The position numbers and the translations under genes are program-made. From Pedobacter sp. Hv1 (GTDB taxonomy: Bacteria > Bacteroidota > Bacteroidia > Sphingobacteriales > Sphingobacteriaceae): DNA of 64,000 bases. Shown here piece by piece: positions 56,737 to 64,000 of this stretch. The notes beneath the pieces are model-generated. The model saw nothing but the letters and a program-made list of their open reading frames with translations, had not been told where the DNA came from and ran no database searches. The stretch spans positions 310,001-374,000 of the forward strand of contig NZ_LLWP01000008.1 of assembly GCF_001412215.1 (NCBI RefSeq). Reading direction: 5' to 3'. Each line of letters starts with the position of its first letter. The first letter of the stretch is position 1.

Positions 56737-57711
56737 ATGAAAAGGATTGTTTTAACTTGTCTATTTTACCTGCTGCTGCTCCCCTTATTCGGGCAGCAAA
56801 ATGCACAATATGGTCAATACATTTTTAATGGGTTATATATCAATCCGGCTTATGCAGGTTATAAGGATGAAATCTATATACAAGCGTTTTTCAGGTCGCA
56901 ATGGACAGGCATAAAGGGTGGTCCACAAAGTTTGTCGGTTTCTATGGATGCTCCAGCACATAAAGGGAAAATTGGACTGGGCGTTATTGTAACTAAAGAT
57001 AAAATAGGTGCTCAAAGCTCACTCAATGCCGTGGGCAGTTTTGCCTACCGGATCAAACTTGACCGCGAAGAGACCAAGACACTTGCCTTTGGACTGGGCG
57101 TGGGGGTAACACAAATCGGCTTAAATGGCGAACTACTTGACCCAACTGATATTGGTGATCTCCGCATTCCTATTGGCTATGAGAAAAGAACTGCACCCGA
57201 TGTAAGGATAGGCGTCCAATATACCTCAGACCGCTTTTTCTTAGGTTTTTCTGCTAACAACCTCGTTTCGCAATATTTAAATGCGGCCAAAGACTTCAAT
57301 ATTTTGAACATGAAGATCCAACCTCATTTTTACCTCACTTCTTCTACTTTCTTTAAACTCAATGCAGACCTGATCTTCAAACCTGCTGTTTTGATCAAAG
57401 ACGATCTGCATGGACCAACTTCTATGGACCTGAATGCCTTTTTATTGTTTAAAGAAAAGGTATGGGTGGGAGCTTTGTACCGTACTTCTGTTAAACTCTA
57501 TCCTAAAAAGAACCTTCAAAATGACTTGTCGAACCAAAGTGCCGTTGGCTTTATTACAGAGTTTTTCGTCAAACGGAACTTTAGGATTGGCTATGGCTAC
57601 GATTACAGTTTGAACAAATTGGCCAATTACGACAATGGCTCTCATGAAATTTCTATAGGTTATTATTTGAATACCATCAGAAGCCAAAAGAAATTGTGCA
57701 ACTGTTTTTAA
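56737..57711 (+). CDS. PorP/SprF-family type IX secretion protein
   Basis: A 324-residue outer-membrane barrel of the PorP/SprF family. Seen: QNAQYGQYIFNGLYINPAYAGY at the start, QWTGIKGGPQSLSVSM, KIGLGVIVTKDKIG, and a final IGYGYDYSLNKLANY. SprF proteins are needed to secrete neighbouring type B cargo, here the product at 55765. The stop lies two bases from the convergent gene at 57713. Confidence 0.93.
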   Translation: MKRIVLTCLFYLLLLPLFGQQNAQYGQYIFNGLYINPAYAGYKDEIYIQAFFRSQWTGIKGGPQSLSVSMDAPAHKGKIGLGVIVTKDKIGAQSSLNAVGSFAYRIKLDREETKTLAFGLGVGVTQIGLNGELLDPTDIGDLRIPIGYEKRTAPDVRIGVQYTSDRFFLGFSANNLVSQYLNAAKDFNILNMKIQPHFYLTSSTFFKLNADLIFKPAVLIKDDLHGPTSMDLNAFLLFKEKVWVGALYRTSVKLYPKKNLQNDLSNQSAVGFITEFFVKRNFRIGYGYDYSLNKLANYDNGSHEISIGYYLNTIRSQKKLCNCF

Positions 57712-57712
57712 G

Positions 57713-58177
57713 CTAATAAAAAGCCTTATAATTAATGGTAATCGGGAAGGTTACAACTTGAGCAGTTTTCACTTCAAAAGCGTTAATTTCACCATTGCCC
57801 TCAAACAGATTTGCAAATAACTTCCCTTCCTCTTCTACTGTAAAAACGGAATATTTACCAGGTTTTAATTTGCACTGGAAATAACCTTCTTTATTGGTTT
57901 TTATAGTAGCTATTAACTTTGTTTTGATATGGGTAAACAAAGGAGCTTGTCCTTCGGCCTCATTTAAATGTGTAATTTCATAAATATGAAGGGTTTGTTC
58001 TATAGGTTTACCAGTACCTCTATTAGGTGCATCGGGTGATGGCATCACATTGCCTTGAACCCATAAAACTCGTCCAAAAACACCTTGTTTAATACTTGGT
58101 TTTCCATCTTTAATGGTTAAGCAAGCGGTTAAAAACAAACTAAGCCCTGCAAATAAAAATATTATTGTATATTTCAT
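57713..58177 (-). CDS. Hypothetical lipoprotein with carboxypeptidase-regulatory-like fold
   Basis: A 154-residue lipoprotein (LTAC, Cys19). The body looks like a small transthyretin/CarboxypepD_reg fold: GVFGRVLWVQGNVMP, TNKEGYFQCKLKPGKYSVF, VVTFPITINYKAFY. It lies alone between PorP/SprF and the S8 protease, on the opposite strand. The role is unknown. Confidence 0.72.
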   Translation of the reverse strand: MKYTIIFLFAGLSLFLTACLTIKDGKPSIKQGVFGRVLWVQGNVMPSPDAPNRGTGKPIEQTLHIYEITHLNEAEGQAPLFTHIKTKLIATIKTNKEGYFQCKLKPGKYSVFTVEEEGKLFANLFEGNGEINAFEVKTAQVVTFPITINYKAFY

Positions 58178-58218
58178 ATCAAATTATAATGCCATCTACT
58201 TAATCCTAAACGCACTCT

Positions 58219-61200
58219 ATGGTAAAAAACATCTACCTAAAGCTATGTTTTCTTACATTTCTCTCTCTATTCTTTATAGCGTACTCCAATTCTTATGCCC
58301 AAATTGTTAACAAAGAAACCAATGTAAGTTTTTTAAGCCAAAATGCACTTAGCTTACAGCAAAAATTAGACAACAACAGGCAAATGGCCTTTTCTGTTGC
58401 AAAAGACAAGGGCTGGGAAACTTTAAGAGTGACCAAAAAGGGTGATATCATTGCCCTACAAGGAATTGACGATTTAGGCCTTCCGATTTATTACATTACC
58501 TACAACAACAGTATAGCCGCTGCTACCACTGGAACCAACAAATTATATGCAGGTGGCTCATTGGGTTTAAATTTAAGTGGCAGCACTATTGGCAATGGTA
58601 AGGTTGCCATTTGGGATGGTGGTGCTGTGCTTCTGACCCATGTTGAGCTGATCAATCGTGTAGTTACCAAAGACAATGCCACCACTACCTCTACACACTC
58701 AACCCATGTGGCGGGTACCGTAATGGCTACCGGACTTTATGCTGCTGCTAAAGGAATGGCTTTTGCCCTACCTCAATTGTATTCTTTTGAATTTAATAAC
58801 GATGCTGCCGAGATGTCGGCCAATGCCGCTACTTTACTCATTTCCAACCACTCTTATGGGTCAATTTCTGGTTGGAACTACAACGACGATGTTACCCCTG
58901 CCCGCTGGGAGTTTTGGGGCGCTGCCGATGCCAATGAAGATTATAAATTTGGCTATTATAGCAACTCTGCTAAAGATTGGGATCTGATCTGTTACAATGC
59001 CCCTTATTACTTACCTGTAAAATCTGCCGGGAACAATAGAAACGAGAATGGCCCAGCAGTTGGCTCTCCTTATTACCGTTACAACACCTCTGGAGTTATG
59101 GCCGATGCCGGAAATAGACCTGCAGGCATCAGTTCTAACAATGGTTATGATATTATTGCAACCACAGGTACTGCTAAAAATATTTTAACCGTTGGCGCTG
59201 TTAATCCATTACCTTTCGGACCAACTTCTCCTTCCAGCATTCAAATCTCCTCTTTTAGCAGTTGGGGTCCAACAGACGATGGAAGAATTAAACCAGACAT
59301 TGTTGGCGATGGCGTAAGCGTAACTTCTACCAGCAATGCCAGTACTACCGCTTATACTACCTTATCCGGAACATCAATGGCTGCTCCAAATGTAAGTGGT
59401 TCTTTAGTGTTGTTACAGGAGTTATATAGTCAGAAAAATAGTGGGGCTTACATGAAATCGGCTACTTTAAAAGCATTGGTTATAGGTACGGCTACAGAAG
59501 CAGGCAATAATCCAGGCCCAGATTACATTTATGGATGGGGGCTACTGAACATGGAAGATGCCGCTAAAGCCATCTTAAATAAAGGCGATAAAAGTATCAT
59601 TGCCGAAAATACCATTGCGCAGGGAACCACTCAAACAATTAGTATAGTGGCTTCTGGTAATGGCCCATTGATCGCTACTATCTGTTGGACAGATCCTGAG
59701 GCTACACCAGTTCCAACTTCGGCAGCTTTAAACAACAATGCCGCTCGTTTGGTTAACGATCTTGATCTGAAGGCCACTCAAGGTGCTACAACCTATAGAC
59801 CTTGGGTACTTAACCCTGCCAATCCTGCTGCTGCTGCAACCACAGGAGACAATTTTAGAGACAATGTAGAACAAGTATATATTGCCAATGCAACACCAGG
59901 CAAAAGTTATACTTTTACCGTAACACACAAGGGCACTTTACAACGTGGTCCACAGGCTTTTTCTTTGGTAGTAACTGGTACTGGAGGCACTGCTTATTGT
60001 ACATCTGCTCCAAACAGCACAGCTGATTCTAAAATCAATAATTTTAAATTGGCCAATATAGACAATACTACGCCAAATACAACTTGCACCAGTTATTCTG
60101 ATTTTACGGCACAAACCATCGAACTAGAAAAAGGGAAAACTTACCCACTTAACCTGATACTGGGCACTTGTGGTGCCAATGCCGATAAAATTGCCAAAGT
60201 ATTTATAGACTGGAACAATGATGGCACTTTTAATACTACCGACGAATTGGTTGCCACTAGCAATGTGATTAATGGCACAGGAAATTTCACAACCAATATT
60301 ACAGTTCCGCAAACGGTTACCATTAATAATTTCTCTTTATTGAGAGTGGTTTTAACAGAAACAAATGTAGCCGCCAATGTATTGGCTTGCGGATCTTATG
60401 CAAAAGGTGAAACACAAGATTATAGGGTTAAGTTTTTGAATCCTTCAATTGATGTCGCACTGAAAGCCATTGTAGATCCAACTGCCATGGGCTGCGCAAA
60501 CCCAACACAAAACGTAAAGGTTACCATTAAGAACCTGGGTACACAAAGTATTACCAATGTACCTATTACAGTAACCATTACCGAAAATACCACTACTGTA
60601 GCTACCTTAAATACTATTTATACTGGCACACTTAGCGCATTAGGCGAAACAGATGTAATGTTATCGGGCAGCTTTAATGCCCAAGCTGGAAAAACCTACA
60701 CCATGGTGGCCAAAACAACGCTTAGTACCGACCCCATATCGGCCAATGACCAATTGAGTGCTACACTACAAACCAGCACGCCTCCTGTAGTAACCGAAAG
60801 TAATGCCTATTTATGTAGTACCTTAAATACTTATGGCTTAAAAGCCAGCACTAGTGGCACTGCGTTTTGGTATAAAAACAATACAGACCTCAACCCTGTG
60901 GCATTTGGCAATGCAGCTATTGCAACAACGCAACCAGATAACAATACTTATGCTGTTGGCGTAAATGACTTTAGGGCTAATATTGGAGCTAAAAACAAAA
61001 ATGACATTGGCGATGGTGGATACAATCAGTTCTCTCCGGGCATTATGGTAAATGTACTTGCTCCCATGACCATTGAAAGCGCCAAGCTTTATGTAGGCAA
61101 TTCGGGACAGGTGAGGTTTACCGTAGTCAATGCCTCTGGGATTGCCCTTTCCTCAACTTTATTAAGTGTAACAGCTACCAAAGCGGTTCCAGGTCCTGAT

Positions 61201-61974
61201 GCTACCGCTAATGATCTTGCCGACCAGGGACAAACCTACCCACTCAACCTTAATTTTCCGAGTGCCGGGGCTTATACCATTAACGTTGAATATCTAGGAG
61301 GAGCAACACTTTTTAGAAACAATGTATCCAATACCACCTATCCTTATCAAACCGCATTAAATATTTTCAGCATTACTGGAAATACGGCTACACAAGATGG
61401 CAATGCCAATTATTTTAAAACTTTCTATTATTACCTGTATGATATCAAAGTGAAATCTGGAGGATGTTTAGGTGGGGCAAGGGTACCTGTACCATTGAGT
61501 AGTGCTGTAATTACACAAAATGGGAACCAATTGTCATCAAGCGCAACAAGTAATAACCAATGGTACCTCAATGGAAAAGCAATTACTGGGGCTACCAACC
61601 CATTATATACTGCTGTTCAGAATGGCACCTATTATGTAGAAATTACCCTTGCAAGTGGTTGCACCTTAAAGTCGCAAGAAATTAGCATCTTCAACATCAC
61701 TGTACCTACAGGTGACAATGAAATTAACCTCAAGACCTATCCTGTACCTACAAATGGCGAGTTAAATGTCTATTTCGAGGTGACACAAAAAAACAATGTG
61801 TCTATTATCTTGAGCAATTTATTGGGGCAAGTTGCCTTTAAAGAAGAAAAGGTAAACTATAGTGGCATTTACACCAACAAAATCAATCTTAATTCGTTTG
61901 CCCCTGGAGTATATGTATTAAAAGTGAAGGTTGGCAACAAGGTTTATAACAGAAAAGTATCCTTAATTAAGTAA
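58219..61974 (+). CDS. Subtilisin-like S8 protease with GEVED-like and T9SS type A domains
   Basis: A 1251-residue secreted serine protease. The likely triad is Asp133 (VAIWDGG), His160 (THSTHVAGT) and Ser386 (LSGTSMAAPN), with oxyanion Asn in KSAGNNRNEN. A P-proprotein-like domain follows (about 455-595), then GEVED-like (FIDWNNDGTFN, AKGETQDYRV), CARDB-like, an Ig-like part (QWYLNGKAITGATNPLYT) and a type A C-terminal sorting domain (from about 1175: TYPVPTNGELNVYF, GVYVLKVKVGNKVYNRKV). A strong terminator follows. Confidence 0.94.
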   Translation: MVKNIYLKLCFLTFLSLFFIAYSNSYAQIVNKETNVSFLSQNALSLQQKLDNNRQMAFSVAKDKGWETLRVTKKGDIIALQGIDDLGLPIYYITYNNSIAAATTGTNKLYAGGSLGLNLSGSTIGNGKVAIWDGGAVLLTHVELINRVVTKDNATTTSTHSTHVAGTVMATGLYAAAKGMAFALPQLYSFEFNNDAAEMSANAATLLISNHSYGSISGWNYNDDVTPARWEFWGAADANEDYKFGYYSNSAKDWDLICYNAPYYLPVKSAGNNRNENGPAVGSPYYRYNTSGVMADAGNRPAGISSNNGYDIIATTGTAKNILTVGAVNPLPFGPTSPSSIQISSFSSWGPTDDGRIKPDIVGDGVSVTSTSNASTTAYTTLSGTSMAAPNVSGSLVLLQELYSQKNSGAYMKSATLKALVIGTATEAGNNPGPDYIYGWGLLNMEDAAKAILNKGDKSIIAENTIAQGTTQTISIVASGNGPLIATICWTDPEATPVPTSAALNNNAARLVNDLDLKATQGATTYRPWVLNPANPAAAATTGDNFRDNVEQVYIANATPGKSYTFTVTHKGTLQRGPQAFSLVVTGTGGTAYCTSAPNSTADSKINNFKLANIDNTTPNTTCTSYSDFTAQTIELEKGKTYPLNLILGTCGANADKIAKVFIDWNNDGTFNTTDELVATSNVINGTGNFTTNITVPQTVTINNFSLLRVVLTETNVAANVLACGSYAKGETQDYRVKFLNPSIDVALKAIVDPTAMGCANPTQNVKVTIKNLGTQSITNVPITVTITENTTTVATLNTIYTGTLSALGETDVMLSGSFNAQAGKTYTMVAKTTLSTDPISANDQLSATLQTSTPPVVTESNAYLCSTLNTYGLKASTSGTAFWYKNNTDLNPVAFGNAAIATTQPDNNTYAVGVNDFRANIGAKNKNDIGDGGYNQFSPGIMVNVLAPMTIESAKLYVGNSGQVRFTVVNASGIALSSTLLSVTATKAVPGPDATANDLADQGQTYPLNLNFPSAGAYTINVEYLGGATLFRNNVSNTTYPYQTALNIFSITGNTATQDGNANYFKTFYYYLYDIKVKSGGCLGGARVPVPLSSAVITQNGNQLSSSATSNNQWYLNGKAITGATNPLYTAVQNGTYYVEITLASGCTLKSQEISIFNITVPTGDNEINLKTYPVPTNGELNVYFEVTQKNNVSIILSNLLGQVAFKEEKVNYSGIYTNKINLNSFAPGVYVLKVKVGNKVYNRKVSLIK

Positions 61975-62008
61975 GCTAAAACGGATACTTTAAAAGATAC
62001 GAGTGCAC

Positions 62009-62045
62009 AAAAAAGCCCATCCTTAAAATAAGGATGGGCTTTTTT
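62009..62045. terminator. Bidirectional terminator after the S8 protease
   Basis: A perfect 17-bp stem (62009-62025 with 62029-62045), aaa loop, A-run on one side and T-run on the other. It serves the protease gene and the convergent barrel gene. Confidence 0.93.
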
Positions 62046-62060
62046 TATCATTCTATTTGA

Positions 62061-62561
62061 CTATAACTTGAAGGTTACACCAAATCTACCACCACTTAAG
62101 TTACTACCACCACCAAACTCTAAATTCACACCGAATTTATCAGTAAAGAAGTATCTACCACCAGCTTGAGCATCAAAGCCAATACCTGATGAGTAAGTAT
62201 CTGGATAGCTAGTACCATTACCATCTTTATAGCTAAAGTTGTAATAGTTTAAACCTAAACCAGCATATAGATCCCATTTCTTGTCAATGTTTAAGATTCT
62301 ATTGAAATGGTAATTTCCTTTTGCAGATACACCAATTGCAGATAACTTATAGAAGCTATAGCTTTTTGATTGGTAAGAAACTTCTCCAGCAACCGAGATA
62401 TCCTCGTGTACACCAAATTCAACTCCTACATAAACTGGCGTTGCAAAAGAGCTAAAGCCTAATCCAGCATTTAATACTGTTTCACCCTTTTTGATCGGGT
62501 TTTGTGCGAAAGCTACAACTGTAGCTAAGCAAAGTGTTGTTAAAATAAAAATTTTCTTCAT
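62061..62561 (-). CDS. Small outer-membrane beta-barrel protein
   Basis: A 166-residue protein with signal peptide ending AFAQ. The rest shows eight or so amphipathic strands (VGVEFGVHEDISVAGEVSY, SAKGNYHFNRIL, YAGLGLNYYNFSY, VNLEFGGGSN) ending in GRFGVTFKL, an OmpW/PorT-like outline. No enzymatic motif. It has a good promoter and terminator of its own. Confidence 0.87.
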   Translation of the reverse strand: MKKIFILTTLCLATVVAFAQNPIKKGETVLNAGLGFSSFATPVYVGVEFGVHEDISVAGEVSYQSKSYSFYKLSAIGVSAKGNYHFNRILNIDKKWDLYAGLGLNYYNFSYKDGNGTSYPDTYSSGIGFDAQAGGRYFFTDKFGVNLEFGGGSNLSGGRFGVTFKL

Positions 62562-62586
62562 AGCATTGTTTTTTTTAAGTAAAGGA

Positions 62587-62617
62587 CAAATATATTATTT
62601 TATAGTAATATTAAAAA
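62587..62617 (-). promoter_or_regulatory. Promoter of the small barrel gene
   Basis: TTTT (62614-62617), 19 bases, TATATTTG (62587-62594) on the minus strand, about 25 bases before the start codon. Confidence 0.6.
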
Positions 62618-62694
62618 CGTTAAACAATTTTCATGCCTAATATCAATTATTTAAGATAAACAATTAAATTTCAATACATCGAAACATTTTAACC

Positions 62695-62892
62695 CTAAAC
62701 CTTACTATCCGCTTCGTAGGCTATTAAATTCCAATTTCCTTTTGCATCTTTCTCATAATCAACCCTATAATTTGATGATGGCGGAATAGTAAAATGAAAG
62801 CTAAAATTTTTTGCTTCCGCATTTTTAGGAATAAAATGATCCTTAATTGCATTAGCTGTTGCTTCAATCTGTTCTTTTGAATGTGTTTTCAT
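62695..62892 (-). CDS. Small hypothetical protein after the glycoside-hydrolase-like gene
   Basis: A 65-residue protein with an N-terminal amphipathic helix (KEQIEATANAIKDHF) and two or three beta strands (FSFHFTIPPSSNYRVDYEK, WNLIAYEAD). It begins two bases after the upstream stop, so it is made from the same mRNA. I do not recognise the family. Confidence 0.6.
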   Translation of the reverse strand: MKTHSKEQIEATANAIKDHFIPKNAEAKNFSFHFTIPPSSNYRVDYEKDAKGNWNLIAYEADSKV

Positions 62893-62894
62893 CC

Positions 62895-64000
62895 TTAATC
62901 TTTGTATTGTCCAAATTGATGTTCAACAAACTCACTTTCATTACCTGTTCTATCAACCGCACTTACTGCATAGGCAGATAAGAGAGTCTTGTCCTTTCCT
63001 GTTGTTCCTTTATTAATAGCCATCAAGATATCTAAAACAGCGTCGTTGCGGTTCATGATCTTATAGCTCCATTTTTCGCCATATTTAAAATAAACCACCC
63101 ACTTAAATACATCCTTAGCTTCTGGATGGCTCCACTTGATCTGGAGTAAAGAATCTTTGGGCGCTACTGTTACAATTGGTTTTAACGGTGCTTTATTATC
63201 TAGCCATTCGCTACTCGGTACAAGTGCTTGTTTTTGGTAAGGCCCGTCTAGCAAACCTTGTCTTAATTTTTCGTGTTTTACCAAGGCTGCAATGCTCCAA
63301 TGTAAGGCGCCTTTGCTTTGAGGAGTTATCCCTCTGGTAATCATAATCTGGTTGATCACCTCATCCACATTTTTATCATCACCTCCCAGTCCAACATTCA
63401 TTCCTGGCCATAAATGTCTGCTTTTGGTATTTTCAGATTGCCACCAGCCTAATAAAACCGGAAAGCTTAGTTTTTGAGCATTCACTGTCCAATACAACTG
63501 CGGACTAAAATAATCTATCCACCCTTTGTTTAACCAAAGTTTGGCATCGGCATACAATTTATCATATTGGTCCATTCCTTCAATAGATTCTGGATAACCT
63601 GGACGCCAGATTCCAAAAGGGCTCAATCCAAATTTTACATATTTCTTTTCGGCCTTAATTTCTTTATATACTCTTTCTATAAATTTATTTACACTTTCTC
63701 TTCTCCAATCGCCTCTGGTTAATTTACCCCCACTTTTCTGATAGGTATTCCAACTTTGATCATCAGGAAAATCTGCACCTCCATTATAAGATTCGTACGG
63801 ATAAAAATAATCGTCGAAATGCACCCCATCAATATCATAACGTTTTACAATATCTCTAACTACTGCTGCAGAATGGTCTTGAACTTCTTTTTTGGAAGGA
63901 TCCATCCAATACTGACCATCTTTTAATTTAACTACGAGTTCTGGTTTTGATTTGACAACAGAAGCAGCACTTTCTTCGCCACCAGAGCTATGGTGTGCCC
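62895..64000 (-). CDS. Glycoside-hydrolase-like family 10 (YngK/DUF187) protein, 5' end outside window
   Basis: The frame stays open to the window edge; the first in-frame ATG inside (63905) is internal. Visible are DIVKRYDIDGVHFDDYFYP (the acidic DD catalytic-region motif), KFGLSPFGIWRPG, WLNKGWIDYFSPQLYW and VLLGWWQS, then a fibronectin-like C-terminal domain. Relatives act on cell-wall or exopolysaccharide glycans. The N-terminal part, including any signal peptide, is missing here. Confidence 0.9.
   Translation of the reverse strand, partial: AHHSSGGEESAASVVKSKPELVVKLKDGQYWMDPSKKEVQDHSAAVVRDIVKRYDIDGVHFDDYFYPYESYNGGADFPDDQSWNTYQKSGGKLTRGDWRRESVNKFIERVYKEIKAEKKYVKFGLSPFGIWRPGYPESIEGMDQYDKLYADAKLWLNKGWIDYFSPQLYWTVNAQKLSFPVLLGWWQSENTKSRHLWPGMNVGLGGDDKNVDEVINQIMITRGITPQSKGALHWSIAALVKHEKLRQGLLDGPYQKQALVPSSEWLDNKAPLKPIVTVAPKDSLLQIKWSHPEAKDVFKWVVYFKYGEKWSYKIMNRNDAVLDILMAINKGTTGKDKTLLSAYAVSAVDRTGNESEFVEHQFGQYKD

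Overview
The window looks like chromosomal DNA of a Bacteroidetes bacterium of the Sphingobacteriaceae, most like Pedobacter. This is an inference from gene content and composition; no database search was possible. Supporting signs are promoters of the TTTG / TAnnTTTG type, a TonB-dependent receptor with a CarboxypepD_reg-like head, PorP/SprF and type IX secretion sorting domains of both types A and B, a FadN-type beta-oxidation operon, M61 and DUF885 peptidases, many lipoproteins and moderate-to-low GC.

Layout. Positions 1-4258 hold the N-terminal half of 2-oxoglutarate dehydrogenase E1, a 97-bp tandem repeat, a DASH-type cryptochrome/photolyase and a TIGR01777-type epimerase. Positions 4315-10539 are accessory: an orphan single-TM protein, a stretch rich in inverted repeats, a tiny Gly/Asp-rich exported peptide ending in a perfect hairpin, a TPR histidine kinase with its response regulator, and a run of small proteins (DUF4177-like, YidD-like, YegP/DUF1508) followed by an orphan HsdR-N-like nuclease.

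Positions 10615-16645 are the most unusual part. This very AT-rich, tightly packed operon encodes a small Ig-like protein, two different DUF4407-type coiled-coil membrane proteins, a J-domain / membrane / transglutaminase-like fusion protein, a four-TM protein, an exported SH3 protein and a small membrane gene broken by one in-frame TGA. No known system is recognised here; it is the best candidate for an undescribed membrane-associated stress or defence module.

Positions 16729-20254 carry a Cys-containing exported peptide, an SNase-like nuclease, a second photolyase and two FKBP lipoproteins. Positions 20418-26879 are a MarR-fadN-fadA-fadE fatty-acid oxidation operon. Both of its inner junctions carry inverted copies of a tatcaagtatcaaga repeat, and one junction also carries a four-helix-bundle gene. 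Positions 27067-27670 hold two 299-bp tandem copies of a non-coding element.

Positions 27744-52727 are mostly envelope and housekeeping genes: OmpA, DUF885, an outer-membrane barrel, gamma-glutamyltranspeptidase, acyl-CoA synthetase, a Crp/Fnr regulator with a TonB receptor, a heterodimeric ABC exporter, an M61 peptidase, a three-gene RND efflux operon and an N-acetylglucosamine-kinase-like protein. Positions 53040-61974 are a surface/secretion locus: two Ig-like secreted proteins with similar tails, a type B sorting-domain protein, PorP/SprF, and a large S8 protease with a type A sorting domain. The window ends with a small barrel protein and a truncated glycoside-hydrolase-like gene.
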